A DNA stretch of 64,000 nt from contig NZ_JBHYXZ010000030.1 of assembly GCF_042752395.1 (NCBI RefSeq), positions 6,559-70,558 of the forward strand. The letters run 5' to 3'. Each line of letters opens with the position of its first letter. Within the stretch, counting starts at the first letter, position 1. Both the position numbers and the translations under genes were made by a program. Positions 19,357-28,844 of this stretch are shown here, in pieces. The notes under the pieces were generated by a model, which ran no database searches, was not told the DNA's origin, and was given only the letters and a program-made list of their open reading frames with translations. This DNA is from Actinosynnema sp042752395 (GTDB lineage: Bacteria > Actinomycetota > Actinomycetes > Mycobacteriales > Pseudonocardiaceae).

Positions 19357-21525
19357 TCAGGTAGGCAGCGCCTGGGGCCGGATCGGCACCGGGTCCGCCG
19401 CCACGACCCGGTCGAACCGCGGCGCGTGCCCCGTCGACACGTCGAAGCGCTCCCACCGCGCGCGGCCCGGCGACTCGGCGAACGTCACCGTGCACATGGC
19501 CAAACCCCAGGCGTGCTCGGCGAAACCGGCGGCCGTGGCCTGGCGCACGGCGGTCAGCACCCAGGACCGCTCGCGGGCGTACCAGCCCGCGGGGTCGGCG
19601 ACCAGCCGCTCCGCCAACGGCCCCGGCAGCTCCCACCGGCTCGCCCCGTTGCCCGCGTGCTGCAGGTTGTGCCCGCCCTGCCGCCGGTGCGCCTTCTCCG
19701 ACAGGTGCAGCAGCGCGCCGAGCAGCCGTTCCAGCGCCTTGTGCAGGGACTCCTCCCCTTCTTCCTCGGCCTGCTGACGGCGCGCGAACCCGAGGATCCA
19801 CCCCGGGATCCAGTAGCGGGTGCCGTCCGCGTGGGGCCGGACGACCACGAGGTCGGCGTCCGCCAGCTCGTCCAGCAACGCCTCCGACCGCGCGACGTCC
19901 ACGTCCAGCAGCGGCGCGCCGACCCACGACGCGAAGTCGGCCGCCTCGGCCAGCGGCAGCAGGCGGAACAACCGGCGGGCCTCGGCGGTCAGGCTCCGGT
20001 ACGTGTGCCGCACCCCGGTCTGGTCCTCCAGGTCGTCCAACCAGTTCGAGCCGTTGTCCAGGCGGCAGATCATGTCCGCGACCGTCCAGTGCGGGTGCGA
20101 GGCCAGCCGGGCGGCGGCCAGGCGCAGGGCGAGCGGCAGGTTCCCGCACGCCTCGGTCAACGCGACGGCGGCCTCGCGGTCGGACTCGATCCGGGCCGGG
20201 CCCGCGATGCGGGCGGTCAGCTCCAGGGCGCTGCGCTCGGTGAACGGCGTCAGGCGCAGCCGGACCGCGGCGGGCAGGCCCACCAGCGCACGCCGCGAGG
20301 TGACCACCACGCGGCACCGCGCACTGCCCGGCAGCAGCGGGAAGACCTGGCTCTCGGCCAGCGCGTCGTCCAGCACCACCAGGACCCGGCGGCCCGCCAT
20401 GTGGTCGCGGTAGGTCTCGGCCCGCTCCTCCAACCCGTCGGGGATGTCCCGGTCGGCGAAGCCGAACGCGCGCAGGAACCGCCCGAGGACGTCGTGCGGC
20501 TGCTCCGGCACGCCGTCGTGGGACAGCCGGGCGAACAGCTGCCCGTCCGGGAACTCCGGCGCGAGCCGGTGCGCGGCGTGCACGGCCAACGTGGTCTTGC
20601 CGATCCCGCCCCGCCCGGTGACCACGACCGTGGGCACGGCGGTCCCGTCGTGCGGCTCGGCCGCCTCCAGCAGGCGGGCCAGGCTGCGGTCGCGCCCGGT
20701 GAAGTCCGCGATGTCGGCCGGGAGGCGTTGCGGGGTCCGGCGCCGCACCCGCACCGGCCGCGGCTCGGCGGGCCGGGACAGGGCCGGGTCCTGGGTGAGG
20801 ATGCGCTGGTACAGGGTGCGCAGCTGGTCGCCCGGCTCGATGCCCAGCTCGCCGATCAGCCGGGCCCGCGCCTTGCGGTACTCCTCCAGCGCCTCGGCCT
20901 GCCGCCCCACCCGGTACAGCGCGGTCATCAGCAGGGCGACCAGGCGCTCGCGCCGGGGCCGCGCGGCGACCAGGGCGGCCAGCTCGCCCGCCACCTCGTG
21001 CGACGTGCCGGGCGGCCCGTGCTCCAGTTCCAGCTCCAGGCACTCCTCGTGCACGGCCAGCCGCTTCTCGTCCAGCGCGTCGGCCACGCCGCGCAGCAGC
21101 GTGCTGCCGACGCCGGAGAACGCGGGACCGCGCCACAGCGCCAGCGCCGACCGCAGCTCGGCCACCGCGCGCTGCGGCGCGCCCTCCTTGACCGCCGCCT
21201 GCGCCGCGCCGACGTGGTTCTCGAACGCGTGCAGGTCCAGCGCGCCCTCGGGCACCCGCAGCCGGTACCCGGGCGCGCGGGTGTCGACGCTGCGCCTGCC
21301 GTCGGGCAGTTGCCGGCGCAGCGAGGAGATGCAGATGTGGATCTGGCTGCGGCACGTGGCCGGCGGTTTCTCGCCCCACACGCCGTCCACCAGGCGGTCG
21401 ATCGGCACGATCCGGTTCGCCTCCACCAGGAGCAGCGCGAGCACGGTCAGCTGGCGCACGCCGGTGATCTCGACGGCGCTCCCGTCGTGCGTTGCCTCAG
21501 GCGGGCCGAGAACGCGGTATTCCAT
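19357..21525 (-). CDS. AfsR/SARP-family transcriptional regulator with NB-ARC ATPase domain
   Basis: About 722 residues. ATG 21525 is preferred over the adjacent GTG 21528 because GGAG lies about 7 bases upstream of it. Order: OmpR-like winged helix (MEYRVLGPPEATHDG..., about 1-95), bacterial transcriptional activator/TPR domain (about 100-240, ending ...EPGDQLRTLYQRIL), then an NB-ARC ATPase with Walker A GRGGIGKTT near 310 and Walker B VLVVLDDA, and a C-terminal helical part that is short compared with full AfsR (no long TPR array). SARPs bind direct heptameric repeats and activate antibiotic clusters. Its position between the amidohydrolase and OCD genes suggests it is the cluster-situated activator of the NRPS operon, which is inference. 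276 bp of GC-rich sequence with three short CCGGGG-containing repeats separate it from the convergent amidohydrolase. Confidence 0.9.
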   Translation of the reverse strand: MEYRVLGPPEATHDGSAVEITGVRQLTVLALLLVEANRIVPIDRLVDGVWGEKPPATCRSQIHICISSLRRQLPDGRRSVDTRAPGYRLRVPEGALDLHAFENHVGAAQAAVKEGAPQRAVAELRSALALWRGPAFSGVGSTLLRGVADALDEKRLAVHEECLELELEHGPPGTSHEVAGELAALVAARPRRERLVALLMTALYRVGRQAEALEEYRKARARLIGELGIEPGDQLRTLYQRILTQDPALSRPAEPRPVRVRRRTPQRLPADIADFTGRDRSLARLLEAAEPHDGTAVPTVVVTGRGGIGKTTLAVHAAHRLAPEFPDGQLFARLSHDGVPEQPHDVLGRFLRAFGFADRDIPDGLEERAETYRDHMAGRRVLVVLDDALAESQVFPLLPGSARCRVVVTSRRALVGLPAAVRLRLTPFTERSALELTARIAGPARIESDREAAVALTEACGNLPLALRLAAARLASHPHWTVADMICRLDNGSNWLDDLEDQTGVRHTYRSLTAEARRLFRLLPLAEAADFASWVGAPLLDVDVARSEALLDELADADLVVVRPHADGTRYWIPGWILGFARRQQAEEEGEESLHKALERLLGALLHLSEKAHRRQGGHNLQHAGNGASRWELPGPLAERLVADPAGWYARERSWVLTAVRQATAAGFAEHAWGLAMCTVTFAESPGRARWERFDVSTGHAPRFDRVVAADPVPIRPQALPT

Positions 21526-21653
21526 CACTCGCTCCGAATCCCCTGGCGATCTCGTGGATGTCGCGGCCGGCGCGGACGGCCGACGGCGCGGGTCGATCGG
21601 GCGCGGCCCGGTGGTCGTGCGGTGCCCGGCGGGACGCCGACGCTGACGTCATG

Positions 21654-22586
21654 TCATCCCTCCGCACCCGGTCCCCGGGCCACCGCGTCCAGGCCGAGCG
21701 CGAGCACGGCCCGGTGGACGCGCCCGGCCAGCCGCACGTCCAGCGACCCGCCCTCCAGCAGCTCGACCAGGACCACCTCGTCGGCGTCCGTCCCGCCGTG
21801 CGCGCCGATCAGCACCTGGCCGAGGTCGGTGTCGATGCGCCGCTCGTGCCGCCACGACGCGGCGCGGCGACCGTCCGGGCCGGGACCGCCGTCCGGCACC
21901 TCCTGGTGCAGCCGCACGAACGCGCGGTGCTGGTTGTGCTCCAGCAGCCCGAGGTCGTCGACGTAGAGGCGGTGGACCTCGATCAGCACCTCGTCCGGCA
22001 AATCGCGGCGGGTGGCGTTGACGATCACCGTGCCCGGTCGCAGCCGGCCGAGGTCCAGCCGACCCCAGCCCGGCTCGGTGACCACGAGCAGGTTGGCCCC
22101 CAGCGCGGCGGGCGGCGGACCGGCGTGCACCGACAGCGTCGTGCCGGCCCGCGCCAGCTCGCCGCGCATCCGCCGCTCGACGGACCGGTCCAGCTCCACC
22201 CCCGAGGGGTGCACCGACGCGTGCGCCACGTGGGGGAGGTAGCGGGCGATCAGGGACAGGTGCAGGCGGGCGGCCGGGCCGGCGCCGAACACGGCCGCGG
22301 TCACCGCGGCGGCCGGGCACAGCTCGCGGATGGCCAGGGTGGCGAGCGCGGCCAGGCCGACCATGCGCAGGCTCGGCGTGGGCAGCAGGCAGACCGGCCC
22401 GGTGCCCGCCTCGCCGACCGAGGTCATCGCGGTCGAGACGGCCACCCCGGCGTCGGCCCCGGCGCGTGACCGCTCACCGCCGCCCGCGCGCCGGATCAGC
22501 TCCTGCGCGACCACGTCGAGCAGGTCGAACCCGTCGAGCGCGCGGAGGATGTCCCGGTGGCGCAGGCGGAGGATCCGGTCAGGCAT
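21654..22586 (-). CDS. Ornithine cyclodeaminase / mu-crystallin family protein
   Basis: 310 residues, ATG 22586. A Rossmann nucleotide-binding motif VFGAGPAARLHLSLI lies near residue 100, preceded by the segment GPVCLLPTPSLRMVGLAALATLAI that is typical of the family. Family members are NAD(P)-dependent: ornithine to proline cyclodeaminases, lysine cyclodeaminases, ketimine reductases, and SbnB/VioK-type enzymes that make precursors of 2,3-diaminopropionate. The active-site Lys/Asp residues cannot be assigned with confidence by eye, so the substrate is open. It lies between two AfsR-type regulators in the same orientation as the NRPS genes, so supplying an unusual amino acid to the NRPS is the simplest idea. 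No SbnA-like partner is present, which argues against a complete diaminopropionate pathway here. Confidence 0.82.
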   Translation of the reverse strand: MPDRILRLRHRDILRALDGFDLLDVVAQELIRRAGGGERSRAGADAGVAVSTAMTSVGEAGTGPVCLLPTPSLRMVGLAALATLAIRELCPAAAVTAAVFGAGPAARLHLSLIARYLPHVAHASVHPSGVELDRSVERRMRGELARAGTTLSVHAGPPPAALGANLLVVTEPGWGRLDLGRLRPGTVIVNATRRDLPDEVLIEVHRLYVDDLGLLEHNQHRAFVRLHQEVPDGGPGPDGRRAASWRHERRIDTDLGQVLIGAHGGTDADEVVLVELLEGGSLDVRLAGRVHRAVLALGLDAVARGPGAEG

Positions 22587-22694
22587 GTGTCACGACCTCG
22601 GGGTTTCAGGGGGTGCTCGACCCGGATTCATCATCACGGGCTGCCTCTCCGCCCGGTCCTCATCCGCTCCTGACCGCCCGGCGGGGCCCGGTCG

Positions 22695-25600
22695 CTACCC
22701 GGCGGCCTCGGCCGGCAGGTGCGCGGCCCTGCGCAGCACGACCTGCCGCCGCAGCCGGTCGGCCTGCCGGGAGCGGACGCCGGACAGCAGGCCGGCGGCC
22801 CGGTCGAGGTCGCGGCGGACGGACCCCACCGCGCCGGCGGCGGCGTGCGCCTCGGACAGCAGCAGGTGGGTGCGGGCCAGCCACAGCACCGACCCGAGCG
22901 CGTCGAACACGTCCCGCGCCCGTTCCAGGTGCTCCGCGGCGGCGGTGTTCTCCACCTGCACCAGCGCGATCTCGCCGAGCGCGTAGCCGGCCAGCCCGGC
23001 GACCAGCCGGTTGCCCACGTCCTCGCCGACGTTGCGCGCGTGCGCGAGGGTGGCCGCCGCGCCGTCGAGCTGCCCTTCGTCCCGCCGCACGAGCCCGAAG
23101 CAGTACAGGGCGTACGCCTCGCCGGACCGGTCGCCGAGGTCGCGCGCCGTCCGCAGGCCGCGGCTGAGCGCCTGCCGGCACAGCGCGAGCTGGTGGGTGT
23201 GCAGGTACAGCTCGGCGAACCCGCACAGGACGTCGGCCTCGCCGCGCCGGTGGTCCGCCCGCCCGTACAGCTCCAACGCCTCGTTCAGCAGCGCCTTCGC
23301 CTTGCGGACCTCGCCCTCGGCGAGCTGGAACCGGGCCAGGTTCGCCCGCACGGCGGCCTGCCCGACCAGGTCGCCCACCTCGCGCAGGCGGTCGAGCGCG
23401 GTCTCGTACCCGCCGCGCACCGGGTCGAACCGGCCACGCCGGCGGTCCACGACCGCCCTGGCGCGCAGCACCATCGCCTCGCCGGGCACGTTGCCGTCCG
23501 CCACGAACAGGTCGAGCGCCTCGGCGAAGCTCGCGTCGGCGTCGTCGAGCCGCTGGTGGGCCAGGTGCAGCGCGCCGAACGCGTACCGCGTGGCCGCCGT
23601 GCCGGTGCGGTCCCCGGCCCGCAGCGCGGCGGCGTGCACGAGGTCCAGCGCCTCGCGCCAGTCGTCCGGGTGGCCGCGGACCTCGAACAGGCCGGCCGCG
23701 GTGAGCGCGAGGTCCCAGCACGGCTCGGACAGCCCGACCGCGGCGGCCTGCCGGATCGCCGCCACGAGCGCGCCCCGCTCGTCGGCCAGCCACGCCGCCG
23801 GGTCGCCGACCGGGTCCTGCTCGGCCCACTCGGGCAGGCGCCGGCGCGGAGCGCGGCCGTGCACGGTCACGTAGGAGTCGCCGTGCTCCTTGCGGTGCGC
23901 CGCCTCCGCGAGGCTGAGCCAGCCGCCGAGCACCCGGGCCAGGGCGTCCCGCCGGGCGGCGGCCGGCTCGGCCTCGGCCAGGCGTTCCCGCGCGTACGCC
24001 CGGATCAGGTCGTGGAAGCGGTAGCGGACCCGGCCGGCGTCGTCGCGCAGCGCCGCCAGCAGCCGCGCCTCGACCAGCTCGTCGAGCAGTTCCTCGGCCT
24101 CGCCGGGGCTCGTGTCCAGCAGCGCGGCGGCGGTCCAGCCGGGGAAGTCGGGCGCGTCCGTCAGCGCGAGCAGCCGCAGCAGCCGCCGCACGGGCGCGGC
24201 CAGGCCGCGGTGGGTCAGGTCGATGCTGGACCGCAGGTCCACGCCCTGGTGGCTGAACTCGTCCAGCCTGCGGTCCTCGTCGGCCATCCGCCCGGCCAGC
24301 TCGCCGATCCGCCGGTGCGGGCGCGCGGCCAGGCGTGCCCCCGCGATCCGCACCGCCAGCGGCAGCCCGCCGCTGTAGCGGACGATGTCGGCGACGGCCC
24401 GCTCCTCCGCCCGCACGCGTTCCGCGCCCACCAGGCGGGCGAGCAGCCCGGTGGCGGACTCCGGGTCGAGCGGTTCGACCTCGACGCCGTGCGCGCCGGG
24501 CAGGCCGACGAGCCTGCTGCGGCTCGTCACGACCACGCCGCAGGTCGGGCTGCCGGGCAGCAGCGGCAACACCTGCTCCTCGTCGGTGGCGTTGTCCACC
24601 ACCACGAGCACCCTCTTGTCGGCCAACCGGCTGCGGTACGCGCTCGCCCGCTCCTCCAGCCCGTGCGGGACGGCCGCGTCCGGGGTGCCGAGCGCCCGCA
24701 GGAAGCGGCCCAGCAGCTCGCGCGCGCCCTCGGCCCGGTCCGGACCGCGCAGGTCGACGTACAGGTGCCCGTCGGGGAAGTGGCCGCCCACCTCGTGCGC
24801 CACCCGCAGCGCGAGGGTGGACTTGCCCACCCCGCCGCGGCCCGACACCGCGACGATCGGCACGGCGTACCGCGCCGCGCCGTCGTCCCGACCGGTCAGG
24901 TACCCGACGACGTCGGCGATGTGGTCCTCGCGGCCGACGAAGTCGGCGATGCTGCCGGGCAGCTGGCGCGGGGTGCGGGCGGGCTCCTCGACCGCGGGCG
25001 GGCCGGCCTCGGGTTCGGCCGGCCGCAGGTCGAGCGACCCGTCGCTGCACAGCACGGCGCGTTCCAGGTCGCGCAGCTCCTGGCCGGGCTCGATGCCCAC
25101 CTCGGTGGTGAGCACCGTCCACGCCTGGCGGTACACCTCCAGCGCCTCGGCCTGCCGCCCCGACCGGTACAGCGCGACCATGAGGAAGCTGTAGAGCCGC
25201 TCCCGCCACGGGTGCTCGGCGACCAGCGACCGCAGCTCGCCGGTGACCGCGGCGTGCCGGCCCAGCTCCAGCTCCAGCCGCACCCGTTCCTCCGCGGCGG
25301 TGAGCCGGGCCTCCTCGAACACGGCGGCGGCGTTGCGGATGAGGTCGTTGTGCAGCCCGTCGAACACCGGGCCGCGCCACAGGCCCAGCGCGCTGCTCAG
25401 CGTCTCGGCCGCCTGCTCGATCCGGTTCTCCGCGGCCTGCCGGTGCGCGGTGGCCACCAGCGCGCCGAACCGCTTGCTGTCCAGGTCGTCCTCGCCGACC
25501 TCCAGGACGTAGCCGGACGAGCGGGTCTTGATGGCGTTGGGCATCCCGGCGTCGGCGAGCAGCTTGCGCAGCACCGAGACGGACGTCTGCACCTGCCCGC

Positions 25601-25769
25601 GGGCGGTGGGCGGCGGGTCGTCCCCCCAGACGACGTCGATCAGCTGGTCGACCGACACCACCCGGTTCGCGCGCAGCGCCAGCATGGCGAGCACCACCTG
25701 GTCCCGTGGCCCTCCGATCTTGACCAGACGGTGATTCGCGACCAGTTCGAGTGGGCCGAGGATTCTCAA
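22695..25769 (-). CDS. Large AfsR-type SARP regulator with NB-ARC and TPR domains
   Basis: About 1024 residues from TTG 25769. That start is preferred because GGGAGGTGG lies about 9 bases upstream and the protein then begins LRILGPLELV as SARPs do; GTG 25784 would overlap that ribosome site. Domains: winged helix (1-95), bacterial transcriptional activator domain (about 95-245), NB-ARC ATPase (Walker A GRGGVGKSTLA near 310, VLVVVDNA Walker B, GLPLAVRIAGARLA), winged-helix spacer, and about 350 residues of TPR-like helices (AALDLVHAAALRAGD, ALDLFVADGNVPGEAMVL, ALELYGRADHRRGEADVL and so on). The arrangement equals full-length AfsR, a pleiotropic activator whose ATPase/TPR half senses input. With the 19357 gene it makes a pair of SARP genes flanking the OCD gene, consistent with a two-tier control of the NRPS locus (inference). 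Confidence 0.92.
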   Translation of the reverse strand: MRILGPLELVANHRLVKIGGPRDQVVLAMLALRANRVVSVDQLIDVVWGDDPPPTARGQVQTSVSVLRKLLADAGMPNAIKTRSSGYVLEVGEDDLDSKRFGALVATAHRQAAENRIEQAAETLSSALGLWRGPVFDGLHNDLIRNAAAVFEEARLTAAEERVRLELELGRHAAVTGELRSLVAEHPWRERLYSFLMVALYRSGRQAEALEVYRQAWTVLTTEVGIEPGQELRDLERAVLCSDGSLDLRPAEPEAGPPAVEEPARTPRQLPGSIADFVGREDHIADVVGYLTGRDDGAARYAVPIVAVSGRGGVGKSTLALRVAHEVGGHFPDGHLYVDLRGPDRAEGARELLGRFLRALGTPDAAVPHGLEERASAYRSRLADKRVLVVVDNATDEEQVLPLLPGSPTCGVVVTSRSRLVGLPGAHGVEVEPLDPESATGLLARLVGAERVRAEERAVADIVRYSGGLPLAVRIAGARLAARPHRRIGELAGRMADEDRRLDEFSHQGVDLRSSIDLTHRGLAAPVRRLLRLLALTDAPDFPGWTAAALLDTSPGEAEELLDELVEARLLAALRDDAGRVRYRFHDLIRAYARERLAEAEPAAARRDALARVLGGWLSLAEAAHRKEHGDSYVTVHGRAPRRRLPEWAEQDPVGDPAAWLADERGALVAAIRQAAAVGLSEPCWDLALTAAGLFEVRGHPDDWREALDLVHAAALRAGDRTGTAATRYAFGALHLAHQRLDDADASFAEALDLFVADGNVPGEAMVLRARAVVDRRRGRFDPVRGGYETALDRLREVGDLVGQAAVRANLARFQLAEGEVRKAKALLNEALELYGRADHRRGEADVLCGFAELYLHTHQLALCRQALSRGLRTARDLGDRSGEAYALYCFGLVRRDEGQLDGAAATLAHARNVGEDVGNRLVAGLAGYALGEIALVQVENTAAAEHLERARDVFDALGSVLWLARTHLLLSEAHAAAGAVGSVRRDLDRAAGLLSGVRSRQADRLRRQVVLRRAAHLPAEAAG

Positions 25770-25784
25770 GCCGATTGCGACCAC

Positions 25785-26601
25785 CTCCCACCGAGCCGCC
25801 CTTCCGCTGCCGCACCGGCTCCCCGATCGTAGCGAAACAGTAGATTTTTCAAAGGCGACCGCCTCGCCGAAACTTCGCGGCTAACAGATGACGGGTGGAT
25901 GAGGTACACTCGCGCGCGCCGGGCGGTTGATCGTTCCGTTATCCCGCCCGAATGGGAAGCACCCGGACAACCCGCCCACCGACGCCGGGGTCCGGCCGGC
26001 ACTGCCCCGGTACCGCTCCCAGTGGCCGCCGCCGCGAACCGGACAAACCGGTCAATCGCCCGAACAAGCCCCGGACCAGCGACTTTACCCAGGTTCAGGG
26101 ATGTTCTCCAGCGGTTCAGCCGGTCGACGAGTGCCGTCCCAGGCCCCCGCCGACCCCGTCCGCGCACCTCGGCCCGCGTCCGCCCCCGACCCCCGCCACC
26201 CGCCGGCAGCCCGCGCGGACCCGTCGCGCGGCACCCCTCCGACCCGCCCGCGCGGCGACCGCCGCCACCGCCGAACAATTCGATTTCCTAATACCGAAGG
26301 GCCATCGGGATGAAATGCCGATCGCGTTCCCCACAACGGCTCACACCGACCGGAGGGGAGCCCGCGACAATGCGGGGTGCGCGCCGCGTGTCCGCGCCGC
26401 CGGGAATTGCGGCGCGTTTTCACCCCGATGGCCGAGTCCGCCGGGAAGGGCCTCCCGGCGCGCCTGCCCTGGGTGACCGGGGCCGGCGGTGGGCGACGAA
26501 GAGCGGATGAGGAGCCGGCGGAGAGCGCCGCGGGGCAACGATGTGCCGTGGCGCGACACCGGAGCCCGTCCGGTCCCCCGCCGACGAACAGGAGCACCCG
26601 C
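25785..26601. other. Long intergenic region upstream of the large SARP gene
   Basis: About 800 bp without a convincing gene; reading frames here are short and lack plausible codon bias. The first 200 bp (25815-25960) are unusually AT-containing for this genome and probably hold the SARP promoter. The rest leads to the small plus-strand gene at 26602. I see no tRNA, structured RNA motif or mobile-element end. Confidence 0.4.
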
Positions 26602-26901
26602 ATGACCTCAGTCCGGAACGGGCCGGCCCCGCGGCACGAGGAGGCCGAGACCGCGATCCGAGAGGCCCTCGCCGCCGTCGAACGAGCCCACCTCCTGCTC
26701 CGCGCGCCCGGCGACCCGCTCATGGCCGCCGTCGACAGCGCCGTGACCTGCGCCGTCTCCCTCATGGTCCTGCGCCAGTCGGGACCGACCACCGACCTGG
26801 ACGAACTCCGCGACGTCCTGGGCGCGGCCCGCGCCCTGGTCGGCGAGGTCACCTTCGCCCTGCGCGACCGCTTCCCGGGCGACCACGTGCCGCCCGGGTA
26901 G
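26602..26901 (+). CDS. Small helical protein of unknown function
   Basis: 99 residues. ATG 26602 follows AGGAG at 26590-26594, which decides the start; upstream in-frame Met codons have no ribosome site. The protein is predicted helical (HEEAETAIREALAAVERAHLL, then DELRDVLGAARALVGEVTFALRDRF) with one Cys and no signal peptide or membrane helix. I do not recognise a family. Its 3-prime end is partly duplicated about 98 bp downstream. It stands alone, convergent with the subtilase gene. Confidence 0.6.
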   Translation: MTSVRNGPAPRHEEAETAIREALAAVERAHLLLRAPGDPLMAAVDSAVTCAVSLMVLRQSGPTTDLDELRDVLGAARALVGEVTFALRDRFPGDHVPPG

Positions 26902-27011
26902 CCCCGCGCGTCCACTACCCGGCCGGCCCGGACGACCGCCCGCCACCCCGGACAGCCCTGCACGACCGCTTCCCGGCTGTCCGGACGACCCGTGTTGCCG
27001 CCCGGGTAGCC
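26858..27011. repeat. Imperfect direct duplication of the small gene's 3-prime end
   Basis: The segment at 26858-26903 (last codons and stop of the 26602 gene) recurs at 26956-27011 with a few substitutions and a short insertion. Both copies contain CGACCGCTTCCCGG and end in CCGCCCGGGTAGCC, and each carries the TAG. It looks like a local tandem duplication lying between convergent genes. Confidence 0.55.
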
Positions 27012-27021
27012 GTGCGGGACG

Positions 27022-28830
27022 TCAGCCGCGCAGCAGGGCCTCGGCGTCCAACCGGCCCCAGCCGAACCGCGGGTTCCACACCCGGCCGGTGCCCGCGTCC
27101 CGGCGGGAGCTGACGCGCAGGCGTTGCTGGACGTCCTCGGGCGTGAGCCGGGGTTCGCGTTGCAGCAGCAGCGCGACCAGGCCCGCCACGAACGGCGTCG
27201 CCATGCTCGTGCCCTGGATCGTCACGTACCTGCCGCTGGGGTGCAGGCGCGACGCGAGGCGCGGGTCCAGGGCGAAGCCGCAGTTCGCCGACAGCGCCGC
27301 CGTGACGACCTCGCCCGGCGCCACGACGTCCGGCTTCTGCGCCCCCGCCCGCGTCGGGCCGAGGCTGGAGAACGCCGACAACGCGCCCACGGTCGCGTCC
27401 GGCACCGCCGCGTCGCCGCCGGGTCCCTCGAACGTCGTGCGGCTGACCAGGGAGCCGACCACGATGGCGCGCTCCTCGGTGGCCGGGATGCCGATGCTGT
27501 AGCCGTCGCTCGGCGCGTCGGGGAAGACCTGCCGACCGCCCCGGGTCGGGGTGGCCCAGGCGTGCACCTCGCCGTGCACGACGGTGAGCGGCGTGATCCG
27601 GATCGACCACACCTCGCCCACCTTGCCGGTGATCATCACGGTCAGGTTCTGGTCGCGGTTGAGCGGGTTCTCCACGAACTCGGCCACGCACGAGCCGTGC
27701 GGGGTCCGGACCTCCTCGCCGTCGGGCGCGAACCGCTGCCCGTCCGGCGTCTCGACGGCCAGGTCCACCTCGTCGCCGCGCGGGATCCACACGTCGCACA
27801 GCAGCACGCCGTCGTCCACCACCCGGACCGGGATGACCAGGTCCCGCCCCGGCACGAGCGCGCCCTGCGCGTGGATGCCGTCGCCGCCCTCGTTGCCCGC
27901 CGCGACCACGACGATCCGGCCGGGCCCGGAGGCGTGCGCGATCTCGTTCTCCAGCGCGGACGTGCCGTCGTGCGCGCCCCAGTGCCCGCCCAGGCTCAGG
28001 CTCACCACGGCCGGCCGGTCGCCCGCGACCTCGAACGCCTGCCGGATGCCCTCGATGAGGTGCTCGTCCAGCAGCGGCTCGCTGCGCACGCCCATCAGCG
28101 CCGCGCCGGGCGCGACGCCGCGGAACCGCCGGTCGGGCAGCGCGAGCCCGTTGCCCGCCGCGATCGACGCGCAGTGCGTGCCGTGCCCGCCGGGGTCGCC
28201 GGTCGGGACGGGCGGCCCGCCGCGCAGCGCCGCGTTGATCGCGGCCGCGTCGAACGCCCGGTAGGCCGACACCTCGGCCCCGTCGGCGCGCGAGGCGAAC
28301 AGGAACCGCTCCAGCCTGGTCGTGCCGTCCTCGTGGCGGAAGTCCGGGTGCGACCAGTCGACGCCGCTGTCCACCACCGCCACCAGCACGCCCTCGCCGG
28401 TCAGGCCGGCGTGCTCGGGTCGGGCCAGCGCCGCGTCGAGGTGGGTGGCCTCGCCGCGCGCGAGGTCCAGCCGGGGGAACATCTCCTTGGGCGCCTCGGC
28501 GCGGCGCAGCCACGGCTGACCGTCCAATTCGGACAGCGCCGTGACCGGCACGGCCGCGAGCACGACCGCGTTGCCCGACGTGGCGGTGTCGGCGGGGGTG
28601 GAGACCGCCTCGGCGCCCGACGCCTCCAGCCAGGACACCGCGTCGCGCACCGCGTCCGAGCGCACGACCAGCTTGACGGTGGTCCGCTTGGGCCGTGCCG
28701 CGCCCGCCGTCCCCCCGGCCACGTCCAGCGCCCGCGCCACGACGCCGCCCTGCCGCGGTGGCCGTGGCCCGGCGAACGACGCCGCGCCCCTGAGCCGCGC
28801 GTCCAGGACCGTGTCCCGCCTGGGTTCCAT
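27022..28830 (-). CDS. Subtilisin-like S8 serine peptidase, no signal peptide
   Basis: 602 residues, ATG 28830. The catalytic triad is clear: Asp154 in AVVDSGVDWSHPDF, His216 in GGHGTHCASIAAG, Ser542 in GTSMATPFVAGL. Residues about 50-110 look like an I9-type propeptide (TVKLVVRSDAVRDAVSWL...). About 190 residues separate the His block from the next catalytic blocks, including an inserted beta-rich region (330-430) that resembles the insert of large S8A peptidases. There is no signal peptide or transmembrane segment, so it is intracellular or exported by an unusual route. It follows the 92-residue gene at 28845 with a gap of only 14 nt, and both proteins begin MEPRR. Likely one transcription unit with that small protein. 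Confidence 0.92.
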   Translation of the reverse strand: MEPRRDTVLDARLRGAASFAGPRPPRQGGVVARALDVAGGTAGAARPKRTTVKLVVRSDAVRDAVSWLEASGAEAVSTPADTATSGNAVVLAAVPVTALSELDGQPWLRRAEAPKEMFPRLDLARGEATHLDAALARPEHAGLTGEGVLVAVVDSGVDWSHPDFRHEDGTTRLERFLFASRADGAEVSAYRAFDAAAINAALRGGPPVPTGDPGGHGTHCASIAAGNGLALPDRRFRGVAPGAALMGVRSEPLLDEHLIEGIRQAFEVAGDRPAVVSLSLGGHWGAHDGTSALENEIAHASGPGRIVVVAAGNEGGDGIHAQGALVPGRDLVIPVRVVDDGVLLCDVWIPRGDEVDLAVETPDGQRFAPDGEEVRTPHGSCVAEFVENPLNRDQNLTVMITGKVGEVWSIRITPLTVVHGEVHAWATPTRGGRQVFPDAPSDGYSIGIPATEERAIVVGSLVSRTTFEGPGGDAAVPDATVGALSAFSSLGPTRAGAQKPDVVAPGEVVTAALSANCGFALDPRLASRLHPSGRYVTIQGTSMATPFVAGLVALLLQREPRLTPEDVQQRLRVSSRRDAGTGRVWNPRFGWGRLDAEALLRG

Positions 28831-28844
28831 CGCACCCGCCCCCT

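Noticed and set aside
22719..25832. Plus-strand open frame of about 1037 codons
   Set aside because: Antisense to the large SARP gene, which has unmistakable Walker and winged-helix motifs.
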